From NCBI GenBank assembly GCA_964484205.1, contig CAZAEZ010000002.1, positions 62,001 to 126,000 of the forward strand: a stretch of DNA of 64,000 bases. Direction: 5' to 3'. Source of the stretch: M3007 sp964484205. Lineage in GTDB: Bacteria; Bacteroidota; Bacteroidia; Chitinophagales; Saprospiraceae. The notes below the pieces were generated by a model. It ran no database searches and was not told the DNA's origin. It saw only the letters and a program-made list of their open reading frames with translations. Of the stretch, positions 26,001-33,874 are shown one piece after another. Position numbers and translations under genes: made by a program. How positions within the stretch are numbered: position 1 is the first letter of the stretch; each line of letters starts with the position of its first letter.

Positions 26001-29000
26001 CTACCCCGGAATTTCCCCTGGTCTGACAACTACCGGCGAACTCGACGAGCCGGCCACCCGCTGGGCGGGTTTTATGAAAGGCCTGAACACCAACGATTTT
26101 GAGGCTGCGAACATCGAATTTGTCGAATTCTGGATGCTCAACCCCTACATGGACAAGGGCGACAACACGAATATTTCCAAAGACGGCTCGATGTACATCG
26201 ACCTGGGCAGTATTTCCGAAGACATCATGCGCGACTCGCGGCAGTTTTTTGAAAATGCGCTGCCGACCGGGCAGGGCATCAATTCGACGGCGGAAACCCG
26301 CTGGGGCCGCGTGCCGGTGCTGCGCCCTGTGGTCAACGCCTTCGACAACGATCCGACCAAACGCGTGTTGCAGGACCTGGGCCTCGACGGCCTGAACGAC
26401 GAAGACGAGCGCACTTTTTTTGCCGAATGGGTCAATGCCATCCTGGCCTCCTCGCTGTCGCCGAACGCGAAAGACTCCATCCTGGCCGACCCTTCCAACG
26501 ACAACTTTGTGTATTTCCGCGACCAGGCCTTCGATACGTCCACCCCGGGTTTGCTGGAGCGCTACCGCAAATTCAACAGTCCGCAAGGCAACTCGCCGGT
26601 CAACCAAACCCAAAACCTCAACCCTTCGGCCACCAACTACCCCGACTCGGAAGACCTCAACCGCGACAACTCGCTGAACGAAACGGAGGCCTATTTCCGC
26701 TATAAAATTGAACTCAAAAAAACGGGCGTTACCTTCAATGACGGCGTCCAGATGGAGGTGCTCGATATTGATGACCCGGCGCTGCGTGACCTGATCACCG
26801 ACACCGTGGTGTTCGATCGCAACGGCGCCCGTTTTGTCTGGTACCGCTTCAAACTGCCGCTCGACCACAGCCGCCGCCAAACGATCGGCGGCATCCAGGA
26901 TTTCCGTTCGATCCGCTTTGTGCGCATGTTCTGGAAAGGCTTTGACGAGCGCACCACCTTCCGTTTTGCCACGCTCGAACTGGGCCGCAACCAGTGGCGC
27001 CGGTTTACACAGGCACTGCCTGATCCGGCCTTTCCGGGTTGCGACGCCGGGACACCCAATACGCCGTTCGACGTGAACGCCGTGAGCATCGAGGAAAACG
27101 CTGCCCGCGCACCCTTCAACTACACCATCCCATACGGCATTTCCCGGGAGCAGTCGGTGGGCGCCTTCCCTGATATTTTGCAAAACGAACAGGCGCTTTC
27201 GATGTCGATTTGCAGCCTGACACAGTGCGACGCCCGCGCTATTTTCAAAACCCTGAACATGGACCTGCGGCAGTTCGAACGTTTGAAAATGTTTGTGCAT
27301 GCCGAGCGCGTCGACGAGCCGCTCGACACCACCGACCTGACTGTTTTTGTCCGCCTGGGCTCCGATTTTTACCGGAACTACTACGAATACGAAATTCCGC
27401 TGACGCCTTCCAATCCCGACAATGTGATCAACGGCAACCCCGACAGCCGTTCGTACAAGGAGGAAGTCTGGCGCCCGGAAAACAACTTTGATTTCCCGCT
27501 CGAACTGCTGACGGAGGTAAAAAAACTGCGCAACAAGGATGTCAACTGGGACGTGTCGTTGCCTTACATCATTTCCGACCCCGACAACCCGCGCAACCGC
27601 GTAAAAGTGGTGGGCAACCCCAACCTCGGCTACGTGAAAGGCGCCATGGTGGGCGTGCGCAACGTGGACCCGGAAAATTTGCCGCACTGCGTCGAAGTCT
27701 GGATCAACGAACTCCGCCTCAACGGTTTCAACGAGCAGGGCGGCTACGCCGGACAGGCGCGTCTGGATATGAAACTGGCCGACCTGGGCAATGTTTCCAT
27801 GGCCGGAAACTACACCAGTATCGGTTGGGGGAGCATCGAGCAGAAGCTGATCCAGCGCCAACGGGAGGAAATTATCCAGTACGACATTTCCACCAACCTC
27901 GAACTCGGCAAGTTTTTTCCGGAGAAATTCGGTCTGCGCCTGCCGTTTTACGCCCAGTACTCCAATGTGACCAAAAATCCGGAGTACGACCCTTACGACC
28001 TGGACATCAAGCTGAAGGACAAACTGAACGACGAGGCCGACCCGATCAAACGCGAGGAAATCCGCTCGCAAGCCCAGGATGTAACGATCACGCGCGGCTT
28101 CAACTTCACCAATGTGCGCAAGGAACGCAGCGGCGGTGCGCGCAAAATTCCGTTGCCCTGGAACATCGAAAACTTCAGCCTGACCTACGCTTTTAACCAG
28201 GAAAAACGCCGCACGCCGTTTATCATCAACGATCAGATCAACCGCTACAAAGGCGCGCTCGACTGGCAGTACGCCACCGGCCTGAAGCCCTTGCAGCCGT
28301 TCAAAAAAATGATCAAAAACGACAAGTACTTCAAGTGGATCACTGAAATGAACTTCAATCCGCTGCCAAGTACCTACGGCTTCAGCACCAACCTGGAACG
28401 CATCGTGCAGGTGACGACCTACCGCTTTGCCGGCGGCGACCCCGAACTCGATACCTACTACAACCGCCGTTTTACCTGGGATCGCAACTACGACCTGGGC
28501 TGGGAGATCACCAAAAACCTGCGCTTCAACTTCAACGCCGTGGCGCGCAGCCTCATCGACGAGCCCCTGCAGTACATGAACGGCGAAGTGGTGTCCAAAC
28601 AAACGCGGAAAGACTCCATCTGGCAAAATATCAAATCGCTGGGCCGACCCAAAAACTACACCCACACGGCCAGCCTGAACTATACCCTGCCGTTTAAAGT
28701 GATCCCGCTCATGGACTGGATCACGGTCAAAGCATCGTATACGGCCGGATACACCTGGACGGCGCAGTCGCTCAAATTGCAATACCTGCCGGATGTGCCG
28801 TCGCAGTATTCCGATATCGTCAACATGCGTTCGTTGGGCAACGTGATCCAGAACAACAACGTTCGGCAGATCAACGGCGATTTCAACTTCGAAACGCTGT
28901 ACAACAAGAGCAAATACCTGGCGAAAATCAACAAGCGCAGCGCCCCCGGCGGCCGCACGCCCAGTTCCGGGCGCAATAACCGCAACAACCGCAGCAATCC

Positions 29001-30666
29001 CGGCGATATTCCCGGCATGGACCCCGGGCGCGGCGGCGATGCCCCGGCAGACGGTAAAAATCTGGGCGACAAGCTGAGCAACCCGCCTGCCGCCCGCAAC
29101 CGCAATGCCCCCGGCGGCAATGACGATCCGGCAGCCACGGCAGCCGACGGCGACGATAAAGGCGGGAAATCCAAACGCGACCGGAAAAGCAAAAAAGAAA
29201 AGAACAAAGACCGGGAGCCCTCCCTGGCCGAGCGCATCGCCTTGCGCCCGCTGATGATGGTGCGCAAAGCGCGGTTTACGTACAGCGAAAACTTCAGCAC
29301 GGTGATCCCGGGCTTCACGCCCGACACGAAGCTCATGGGCCTGAGCGAAGGGTTTTCGGCGCCGGGTTGGGCATTTGTGGCCGGTATTCAGCCGAGTTCA
29401 GGATGGTTGGACGAAGCGGCCTCCAAAGGCTGGATCACCCATCGCCCGGAGCTGAACCAGCAGGTGGTGCGGAATTACACGCAAAATATCGACGCGGGGG
29501 CAACGATTGAACCCTTCACCGATTTCCGCATTGAGCTGACGGCCAACCGCCAGTTTACGCGCAACGAAACCGAATTGTTCAAAGACCAGAATTTTCTGCT
29601 CGACCCCAACGAGGTGAATTTCGAACACCGCGCCTTCCGCGAAATGGGTAGCCTGACGGTGTCGTATTTTACCTTGAACACCCTGTTTAATGATGATCTG
29701 AACGGTTTGTTTGCCCGTTTTGAAAACATTCGCCCGATCATATCCGACCGATTGGGCCAACAGGCGGGCAATACCAATTCGCACGAAAAAGACGGCCCCG
29801 GCTATCGCTACGGCTACGGAAAAATCCAGCAGGAAGTGCTGATCCCTTCGTTTATCGCTGCGTATGCCGACAAAGACCCGAACACGGTCAATCTGAATAT
29901 TTTCGATACGCGCCCGGCGATCAACTGGCGGCTCAACTACAACGGCCTGTCGAAAATTGGCGGCCTGGACAAGATTTTCGCCAGTGTGCAAATCACCCAC
30001 GGCTACAAAAACTCGCTCTCGGTGAATTCCTACAACACGGATATTTTCTTCGACAATGCCGCGCCGTACACACCGGATACGCTGAGTTTTAACTACGTTG
30101 CCCGCTATGAAATCCCTCAGGTGGTGATCAACGAGCAGTTCGCGCCCATGCTCGGGATCGATATCAAGTTGAAAAATGATATGACGTTTAAAGTGGATTT
30201 CAAAAAAAGCCGCACGCTGGCCATGTCGTTCATCGACTACCAACTGGCCGAAACGCGCTCTACGGGCTATACCATTGGTTTTGGCTACCGCCTGAAAAAC
30301 GTCAATATTCCGTTCCTCACAGGCAAGAAAAAGAGCAAAAGCCGCTCCTCCAAACCGCCGACCACGCCAACGGGCCCGCCTGCGCCCCGCGGCGGCGGCC
30401 AACAGGCCAACGACATGAACTTCAAGTTCGACTTTGACCTGCGCGACGATATCACGATCAACCACCGGCTCGACCAACTCGACGAGGCCATCCCCACCCG
30501 GGGCGCCCGGACCATCAGCATCAACCCGTCGGTAGACTACGCCCTGAACCGGCGCCTCAAATTGCGCTTTTTCACGGACTACCGCAAAACGGTGCCGAAA
30601 ACGTCGCAGTCGTTCCCGATCACGACGGTGAATGCCGGGGTGGCGGTGCAATTCTCATTAAACTAA
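23005..30666 (+). CDS. sprA: T9SS outer-membrane translocon protein SprA/Sov
   Basis: The 2553-residue product matches SprA (Sov), the giant beta-barrel that forms the outer-membrane pore of the type IX secretion system. Supporting points are the extreme length, the signal peptide (MTKKNILLATIGLLSLATLF), the plug-like DPNT-rich middle (VYIDDFEGSTANLPLANP, residues about 890), and endless alternating barrel strands up to the aromatic-rich C-terminus (VAVQFSLN). I start at the ATG at 23005, because the codon at 22999 is TTG. Residues 58-78 are encoded by tandem ACTCCGC heptamers. Two low-complexity insertions, near residues 1976-2070 (Gly/Asn/Arg then Lys-rich) and 2441-2472 (Lys/Ser/Pro-rich), may be loops. 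It is needed to export the CTD proteins in this window. Confidence 0.95.
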   Translation: MTKKNILLATIGLLSLATLFAFTNPQGAKSAHERVLTLFFPDKTLPIAPDYSFAESDHSALRTPHSALEYSALEYSALDTFPPLEDRTGDFINSNNNNPIDLRDPKVIDQQVEFDPVTNMYIITEKIGDDYFRAPTYLTFEEYVKWRDRKQQQEYFDRLQGVESAGKSSGGITDPIAKFEIKNTLIDRLFGGTNVDIKPQGNINLTFGFDYQKIQNPILTLRQQRTGNFDFDMDINMSASGQIGEKLKLNFNYNTQATFDFDNQMKLNYDTKGFSEDEIIQNIEAGNVSLPLRSNLIQGAQNLFGFKTGLKFGHLNMTLLAAQQRSRQNSIAVQGGSQLQVYEKPIDEYDENRHFLVSHWNRNQFEDALKCLPVPQTLFTITRLEVWITNDQGRTDGGIRDIVALMDLAEPNPYNQDFQGTPTELDAKGQPLPTNGNNTLFPQIASILSTDSTLRFTDKVVNRLTNELGLVQTRDFEKVTAYQLSPSEFSYDEQLGFISISRNVQPDQVVGVALEYTYNGIPYKIGEFSSDVSGPADTTGLNQNVHFVKMLKSTTANVRYPIWDLMMKNVYSVGSVNVDPQEFRFDIFYEDPGKGQKRFLNSPDIPAGVANLPLLQIFRLDTLNLQGDPGPDGIFDFVPGLTINLRSGRIMFPVLEPFGAYLGGKLAAAGADPAVVEKYIYPQLYDSTLFRAREFQQLNRFTLKGSYKSSTSSEISLGTFNLPQGSVRVSAGGRQLIEGQDYIVDYNIGKVKILSDAILQSGQNVNVSFEDNTLFGFQSRTMLGARFDYTLNKDVNIGATFMNLFERPLTQKVNFGDDPINNKMYGLDVNISKEAPWLTKLVDKLPLLDTKAPSSITAQAEVAWLDPGHNRAINQSGEKGGIVYIDDFEGSTANLPLANPANTWVLASVPRGDKILFPESDLTDTLALGVNRSRLAWYIADPSARDGVDNTNPYTRRIEFQDIFPNRQLTPLEQSALRPLDVTIYPRERGPYNFELPDGYPGISPGLTTTGELDEPATRWAGFMKGLNTNDFEAANIEFVEFWMLNPYMDKGDNTNISKDGSMYIDLGSISEDIMRDSRQFFENALPTGQGINSTAETRWGRVPVLRPVVNAFDNDPTKRVLQDLGLDGLNDEDERTFFAEWVNAILASSLSPNAKDSILADPSNDNFVYFRDQAFDTSTPGLLERYRKFNSPQGNSPVNQTQNLNPSATNYPDSEDLNRDNSLNETEAYFRYKIELKKTGVTFNDGVQMEVLDIDDPALRDLITDTVVFDRNGARFVWYRFKLPLDHSRRQTIGGIQDFRSIRFVRMFWKGFDERTTFRFATLELGRNQWRRFTQALPDPAFPGCDAGTPNTPFDVNAVSIEENAARAPFNYTIPYGISREQSVGAFPDILQNEQALSMSICSLTQCDARAIFKTLNMDLRQFERLKMFVHAERVDEPLDTTDLTVFVRLGSDFYRNYYEYEIPLTPSNPDNVINGNPDSRSYKEEVWRPENNFDFPLELLTEVKKLRNKDVNWDVSLPYIISDPDNPRNRVKVVGNPNLGYVKGAMVGVRNVDPENLPHCVEVWINELRLNGFNEQGGYAGQARLDMKLADLGNVSMAGNYTSIGWGSIEQKLIQRQREEIIQYDISTNLELGKFFPEKFGLRLPFYAQYSNVTKNPEYDPYDLDIKLKDKLNDEADPIKREEIRSQAQDVTITRGFNFTNVRKERSGGARKIPLPWNIENFSLTYAFNQEKRRTPFIINDQINRYKGALDWQYATGLKPLQPFKKMIKNDKYFKWITEMNFNPLPSTYGFSTNLERIVQVTTYRFAGGDPELDTYYNRRFTWDRNYDLGWEITKNLRFNFNAVARSLIDEPLQYMNGEVVSKQTRKDSIWQNIKSLGRPKNYTHTASLNYTLPFKVIPLMDWITVKASYTAGYTWTAQSLKLQYLPDVPSQYSDIVNMRSLGNVIQNNNVRQINGDFNFETLYNKSKYLAKINKRSAPGGRTPSSGRNNRNNRSNPGDIPGMDPGRGGDAPADGKNLGDKLSNPPAARNRNAPGGNDDPAATAADGDDKGGKSKRDRKSKKEKNKDREPSLAERIALRPLMMVRKARFTYSENFSTVIPGFTPDTKLMGLSEGFSAPGWAFVAGIQPSSGWLDEAASKGWITHRPELNQQVVRNYTQNIDAGATIEPFTDFRIELTANRQFTRNETELFKDQNFLLDPNEVNFEHRAFREMGSLTVSYFTLNTLFNDDLNGLFARFENIRPIISDRLGQQAGNTNSHEKDGPGYRYGYGKIQQEVLIPSFIAAYADKDPNTVNLNIFDTRPAINWRLNYNGLSKIGGLDKIFASVQITHGYKNSLSVNSYNTDIFFDNAAPYTPDTLSFNYVARYEIPQVVINEQFAPMLGIDIKLKNDMTFKVDFKKSRTLAMSFIDYQLAETRSTGYTIGFGYRLKNVNIPFLTGKKKSKSRSSKPPTTPTGPPAPRGGGQQANDMNFKFDFDLRDDITINHRLDQLDEAIPTRGARTISINPSVDYALNRRLKLRFFTDYRKTVPKTSQSFPITTVNAGVAVQFSLN
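23177..23239 (+). repeat. In-frame heptamer tract ACTCCGC/ACTCGAAT inside sprA
   Basis: Four ACTCCGC units (23177-23204) are followed by alternating ACTCGAAT and ACTCCGC units to 23239. The tract encodes SALRTPHSALEYSALEYSAL just after the signal peptide. Because a unit is 7 bp, gain or loss of one or two units would shift the frame of sprA, and only multiples of three keep it. Confidence 0.85.
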
Positions 30667-30670
30667 AAAA

Positions 30671-30732
30671 GTTTCTGGTTTCTGGTTAGAAGGTTTCTGG
30701 TTGTTCACCATCCCGGGATGATGAACAACCAG
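30671..30732. repeat. Heptamers plus palindromic hairpin after sprA
   Basis: GTTTCTG heptamers (30671-30677, 30678-30684 and 30693-30699) lead into a hairpin with 11-bp arms, CTGGTTGTTCA (30697-30707) and its complement (30722-30732), around the palindrome CATCCCGGGATG. It belongs to the family at 6999 and 40390 and again lies between convergent genes. Confidence 0.8.
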
Positions 30733-30743
30733 TACCTGTGATA

Positions 30744-30774
30744 GTGAGGGGGTGACTTGTAGTCACCCCCTCAC
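30744..30774. terminator. Hairpin with 14-bp perfect arms between sprA and the hydrolase
   Basis: GTGAGGGGGTGACT and its complement pair perfectly around a 3-nt loop. There is no T-run, so it may be a REP-like element and not a classical terminator. The right arm word also occurs at 22742. Confidence 0.6.
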
Positions 30775-30795
30775 TTGACTTCCCGCTCCTGTGTT

Positions 30796-30828
30796 AGCGA
30801 GGGGGTGGCTACCAGCCACCCCCTCGCT
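30796..30828. repeat. Hairpin with 15-bp perfect arms overlapping the hydrolase stop
   Basis: AGCGAGGGGGTGGCT (30796-30810) pairs perfectly with 30814-30828 around a 3-nt loop. It is similar in sequence to the hairpin at 30744, so the two look like diverged copies. The right arm includes two bases of the hydrolase stop codon. Confidence 0.7.
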
Positions 30829-31609
30829 AGGGCAACCAGAAACCCTCCAGCCATTTCCCCAGCCGCTCCTGATACAAATCGTAGTCGCGCAAATTGCTGT
30901 GCCGCCCGCCGGGGATGGTCACAAATTCGTCGCCGGGTTTGAGGACGGTTTTCAGGCGGATGGCCGATTTGTAAGGCACGACCCGGTCGGCGGTACCGTG
31001 AAAAATCAGGATGGGCAGGGCTGATTGGGCCAGGTGCCAGTCGTTGGGGAATTGGAATGCCGGCTGGATGGGCAGGCTGGACAGGCCGATCAGGCTGGCC
31101 GTCAGGCCGGCAATGCTGTCGTAGGGTGTTTCCAGGATGACCAGTCTGGCCGGAACGTGCGCGGCCAGGTACGCGGCAATGCCCGTGCCGAGCGAGGCGC
31201 CGTAGAGCACAATTTGTTCGGGCGGGTACCTTTCCCGCAACCATTCGTACACCTGCATGGCATCCTGATAGTACCGCTTTTCATCCGGTGCGCCGGTGCT
31301 TTTACCATAGCCCCGGTATTCCAGCGCAACAAAATCGTAGCCCCGGCTGGTGAAATCGCGGTGTTTTTGTCCCCAATGCCGGAGGTTGTACCGGTTGCCG
31401 TGGAAAAACAGCACAACGCCCTGGCGCACTTTTTTTTCTGTTGAAAAATGCAGCAGGTTGAGGCGGATGCCGTCGGGGGTTTCCAGAAAAATTTCGTCGA
31501 ATGGCTGCGAAAATTTAAACGCGTAATCGGCCGAAAGCCGGGTAGGCCGGAACAGCATGGATTGTTGCAGGTAGGTCGACAGGGCATTGAGCCATCCGGT
31601 TACAGGCAT
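30827..31609 (-). CDS. Alpha/beta hydrolase, BEM46/ABHD17-like
   Basis: The 260-residue product is a serine hydrolase of the alpha/beta fold. FFHGNRYNLRHWG forms the oxyanion region, VALEYRGYGKSTG is the typical strand-4 loop, and the triad is Ser139 (LYGASLGTG), Asp208 (HGTADRVVP) and His237 (GGRHSNL). The closest recognisable group is the BEM46/ABHD12-17 family, which contains acyl-thioesterases and lipases. The N-terminal 20 residues are only mildly hydrophobic, so it is probably cytoplasmic or peripheral. Its start lies 3 bp after the stop of the MazG-like gene, so the two form an operon. The substrate is unknown. Confidence 0.88.
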   Translation of the reverse strand: MPVTGWLNALSTYLQQSMLFRPTRLSADYAFKFSQPFDEIFLETPDGIRLNLLHFSTEKKVRQGVVLFFHGNRYNLRHWGQKHRDFTSRGYDFVALEYRGYGKSTGAPDEKRYYQDAMQVYEWLRERYPPEQIVLYGASLGTGIAAYLAAHVPARLVILETPYDSIAGLTASLIGLSSLPIQPAFQFPNDWHLAQSALPILIFHGTADRVVPYKSAIRLKTVLKPGDEFVTIPGGRHSNLRDYDLYQERLGKWLEGFWLP

Positions 31610-31612
31610 AGA

Positions 31613-31951
31613 TTAGCGCAGTTTGGGGTTGGCGGCATGCCGTTGGGCATCCCGGGTGGTTTTTTTGTTCAGGTTTTTTTGAAGCGCTTCGGTCAGGTCG
31701 ACGCCGGTTTGGTTGGCCAGGCAGATGAGCACAAACAGCACGTCGGCCATTTCATCGGCCAGGTCTTCCCGGGCGGTGGCCGCCTGTTCGGGTGTTTTGA
31801 ACGATTGCTCGCCGTAGAGCCGGGCCAGCAGGCGCGACACCTCGCCCACTTCTTCCATCAGGATGGCGTTGTTCGTCAGTTCGGCGTAGTATTTCACACC
31901 GATGGTTTGTATCCAGTGGTCTACGGTTTGTTGCGCTTCTTTTATGGTCAT
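31613..31951 (-). CDS. MazG-like nucleotide pyrophosphohydrolase
   Basis: The 112-residue product has the all-alpha NTP pyrophosphatase signature: MEEVGEVSRLLAR (EEVGE at 33-37) and DLADEMADVLFVLICLAN (Glu67 and Asp70), which together bind Mg2+. Such enzymes hydrolyse non-canonical nucleoside triphosphates. It is the short single-domain type and not full-length two-domain MazG. I start at ATG 31951 (MTIKEAQQ); the extended frame would begin with GTG in the inverted repeat upstream. Confidence 0.9.
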   Translation of the reverse strand: MTIKEAQQTVDHWIQTIGVKYYAELTNNAILMEEVGEVSRLLARLYGEQSFKTPEQAATAREDLADEMADVLFVLICLANQTGVDLTEALQKNLNKKTTRDAQRHAANPKLR

Positions 31952-31970
31952 GTTTGTTTTTTTTGGATTT

Positions 31971-32127
31971 ACCACGGAGGCATGGAGTACACGGAGTTAT
32001 TTAAATGGACAGGATTTTCAGGATTTAACATGATAAAATAGATACGTCCTGTTTAATCTTGTCAATTCTGTCTAAAAAAAACACCGCCGTAGGCGGCAAA
32101 ACTCCGTGTCCTCCATGCCTCCGTGGT
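31971..32127. repeat. Long inverted repeat with 28-bp arms
   Basis: The left arm 31971-31998 and right arm 32100-32127 pair at 27 of 28 positions; they begin ACCACGGAGG. Inside lie related words such as CAGGATTTTCAGGATTTAAC and, inverted, AATCTTGTC. The element lies between the radical SAM gene and the MazG-like gene, both on the minus strand, and contains the terminator at 32073-32097. It resembles in layout the other nested hairpins of this window. Confidence 0.8.
32073..32097 (-). terminator. Rho-independent terminator after the radical SAM gene
   Basis: On the minus strand GCCGCC, loop TAC, GGCGGT is followed by TTTTTTTT. It lies about 60 bp after the radical SAM stop. Confidence 0.75.
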
Positions 32128-32156
32128 GATAAAACAACCTGCACAAAGGACGAAAA

Positions 32157-33179
32157 CTACGCCCAAACTTTACAGCCCTCCGTGCAGTTTGTGCAAATGT
32201 CAATGGCGCTGCGACCTTTCAAAATTTGCCGGCGAAAGTTCCGGTAGTGTTCATTTTGCCAGATTTCCCGGAAGGGCGCTGTTTTCAGATCGCCCATTTG
32301 GTGTGCCGCATCTTTATCGAAACAACAGGGCACCACGAGGCCGTCCCAGGTGACCACGCAGGCATGCCAGAGTTTCCAGCAATGGTTGTGCAGGCTGTGG
32401 CGGGGCGCCCAGGCGCCGTCGGGCAATTGGCGGTAGCGGGCGTAGCGCGCCTGCAGGGGGATCAGGGGGTTGCCGTGTTGGTAGTCGTACACTTGCGCGG
32501 TTTTTAATTTTACGGCGTCGACACCGATTTCTTTTGCCAGTTTTTTCAGGTCTTCGATCTGGTGTTCGTTTGGTCGAACGACCAGAAACTGAAAAATGAT
32601 ATGCGGGTGCTTTGATTTGAGCCGGCGTTTCCAGGCCACCACATTCCGTGCGCCCTGCAGCACCTTTTCAAGTTGGCCGCCGATGCGGTATTGGGCGTAC
32701 GTTTCCTGGGTGGTGCCGTCGACGGAGATGATCAGCCGGTCGAGGCCCGATTCCACGGTTTGGCGGGCGCGGGCATCGTCGAGAAAATGGCCGTTGGTGC
32801 TGGTAACGGTGTACAGTTTGCGTTGGTGGGCATAGCGCACCATGTCGAGAAACTGCGGGTGGATGTACGGTTCGCCCTGGAAATAAAAGTAGAGGTAGAG
32901 CAGGTCGGGGTGCAGTTCATCCACCATGCGCCGGAAAAAATCGGTCCGCAGATTGCCGGTGTTGCGGGTGAAGGCGCGCAGGCCGGAGGGGCATTCGGGG
33001 CAGCGCAGGTTGCAGGCCGTGGTAGGTTCGATGCTGAGCATGACAGGCATGCCCCACTGGACGGGTTTGCGGAGGAGCCGGGTGCAGTAGTAGGAGGCCA
33101 GTACTTTGGCGAAGTTCCAGCCGCGCCGGAGGGTTGTTTTTTTTAAAAAATTCAGGCTGTCGTTCCAGGGACCATTCAT
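32157..33179 (-). CDS. Radical SAM protein with SPASM domain
   Basis: The 340-residue product has the radical SAM motif CNLRCPEC (Cys56, Cys60, Cys63), which binds a 4Fe-4S cluster and S-adenosylmethionine. Further Cys residues in the C-terminal SPASM region (267, 274, 285, 286, 329, 332, 336) can hold an auxiliary cluster. YFYFQGEPYIHP and SVDGTTQETYAQYRIGG are typical of this group, which includes peptide-maturing enzymes and Fe-S oxidoreductases. No precursor peptide gene is evident nearby: the divergent PKD protein gene is 98 bp away and shares the promoter region. The substrate is unknown. Confidence 0.9.
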   Translation of the reverse strand: MNGPWNDSLNFLKKTTLRRGWNFAKVLASYYCTRLLRKPVQWGMPVMLSIEPTTACNLRCPECPSGLRAFTRNTGNLRTDFFRRMVDELHPDLLYLYFYFQGEPYIHPQFLDMVRYAHQRKLYTVTSTNGHFLDDARARQTVESGLDRLIISVDGTTQETYAQYRIGGQLEKVLQGARNVVAWKRRLKSKHPHIIFQFLVVRPNEHQIEDLKKLAKEIGVDAVKLKTAQVYDYQHGNPLIPLQARYARYRQLPDGAWAPRHSLHNHCWKLWHACVVTWDGLVVPCCFDKDAAHQMGDLKTAPFREIWQNEHYRNFRRQILKGRSAIDICTNCTEGCKVWA

Positions 33180-33205
33180 GGGACAAACATAACAAAGGCC
33201 CGCAG

Positions 33206-33236
33206 TTGGGGTTCAGCGCAGTTGGGTGTACTTTTG
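33206..33236 (+). promoter_or_regulatory. Bacteroidota-type promoter for the PKD protein gene
   Basis: TTG (33206-33208), a 20-bp spacer and TACTTTTG (33229-33236) match the -33/-7 consensus well. It predicts a leader of about 35 nt before the ATG at 33278. Confidence 0.65.
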
Positions 33237-33277
33237 CACAACTTGAGCCGCAATTTTTTAAAAAACAAGAACATACG

Positions 33278-33778
33278 ATGGAAAACACAACCAAAACACC
33301 CGGGAAAAACCGCGAAGTTATTTTGCTGGTCGTGGTGGCGCTGATTGGCGCGGCCGGTTTGCTGGCGCTTCAGTTTGCCCGGAAAACACCGGCAGCGCGC
33401 GCCGACGAGCGCTCGATGGTGCAGTCGAGCGCCCAGCAGAAGGGCGAGCCGGAAGTGGTGTCGGCGCCTATTCAGCGCATTCCGGGCAATCTGGTCAGCC
33501 GTGATGCGGAATATCCCGAGGTCGGGCAGCCGTTTGAATTTAAAATGGCGAATTTTTCGCAGGGTGCGGTGTACGAGATCGACCCCGGCGATGGCAGCGG
33601 GCGCCGGCAGTTTACCAATGGCGTGTTGAAATATACCTATTCCAAATCAGGTAAATACCAGGTGTCGCTGTACGCCAAATACGAGGGCCAGGAGGTGAAA
33701 TTGCAAACAATCACTAAAAAAGTGGTGGTGCCGCCCAAGCCGGAGAAGGTAGAGATCGTGCCGTTTATTGACAATTGA
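33278..33778 (+). CDS. Single-pass membrane protein with PKD-like domain
   Basis: The 166-residue product has a short basic N-terminus, one membrane segment (EVILLVVVALIGAAGLLALQF, residues 13-33) and a beta-sandwich that resembles a PKD domain: GQPFEFKMANFSQGAVYEID, PGDGSGRRQFTNGVLKYTYS and SGKYQVSLYAKYEGQEV. The domain would face the periplasm, anchored by the helix. I start at 33278 because of the promoter spacing and because the upstream frame overlaps the divergent radical SAM gene. The C-terminus is Pro/Lys-rich. No partner can be named. Confidence 0.8.
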   Translation: MENTTKTPGKNREVILLVVVALIGAAGLLALQFARKTPAARADERSMVQSSAQQKGEPEVVSAPIQRIPGNLVSRDAEYPEVGQPFEFKMANFSQGAVYEIDPGDGSGRRQFTNGVLKYTYSKSGKYQVSLYAKYEGQEVKLQTITKKVVVPPKPEKVEIVPFIDN

Positions 33779-33822
33779 AATGGACTTGCGACATACCCAT
33801 TAGGCATGCTTGCCGAATTGAG

Positions 33823-33830
33823 TAGTTTTG
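33823..33830 (+). promoter_or_regulatory. Candidate -7 box for the ATP-grasp gene
   Basis: TAGTTTTG at 33823-33830 matches TAnnTTTG and lies 45 bp before the start codon. No convincing -33 element is seen. Confidence 0.4.
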
Positions 33831-33874
33831 TCGCGTATGCATTACTATTTATTGAAATTCAAAACGCAAAACGG

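Noticed and set aside
25132..28782. 1216-codon open frame on the minus strand
   Set aside because: It is a shadow of sprA in GC-rich third-position DNA; it has no recognisable motif, and the plus strand has a full SprA.
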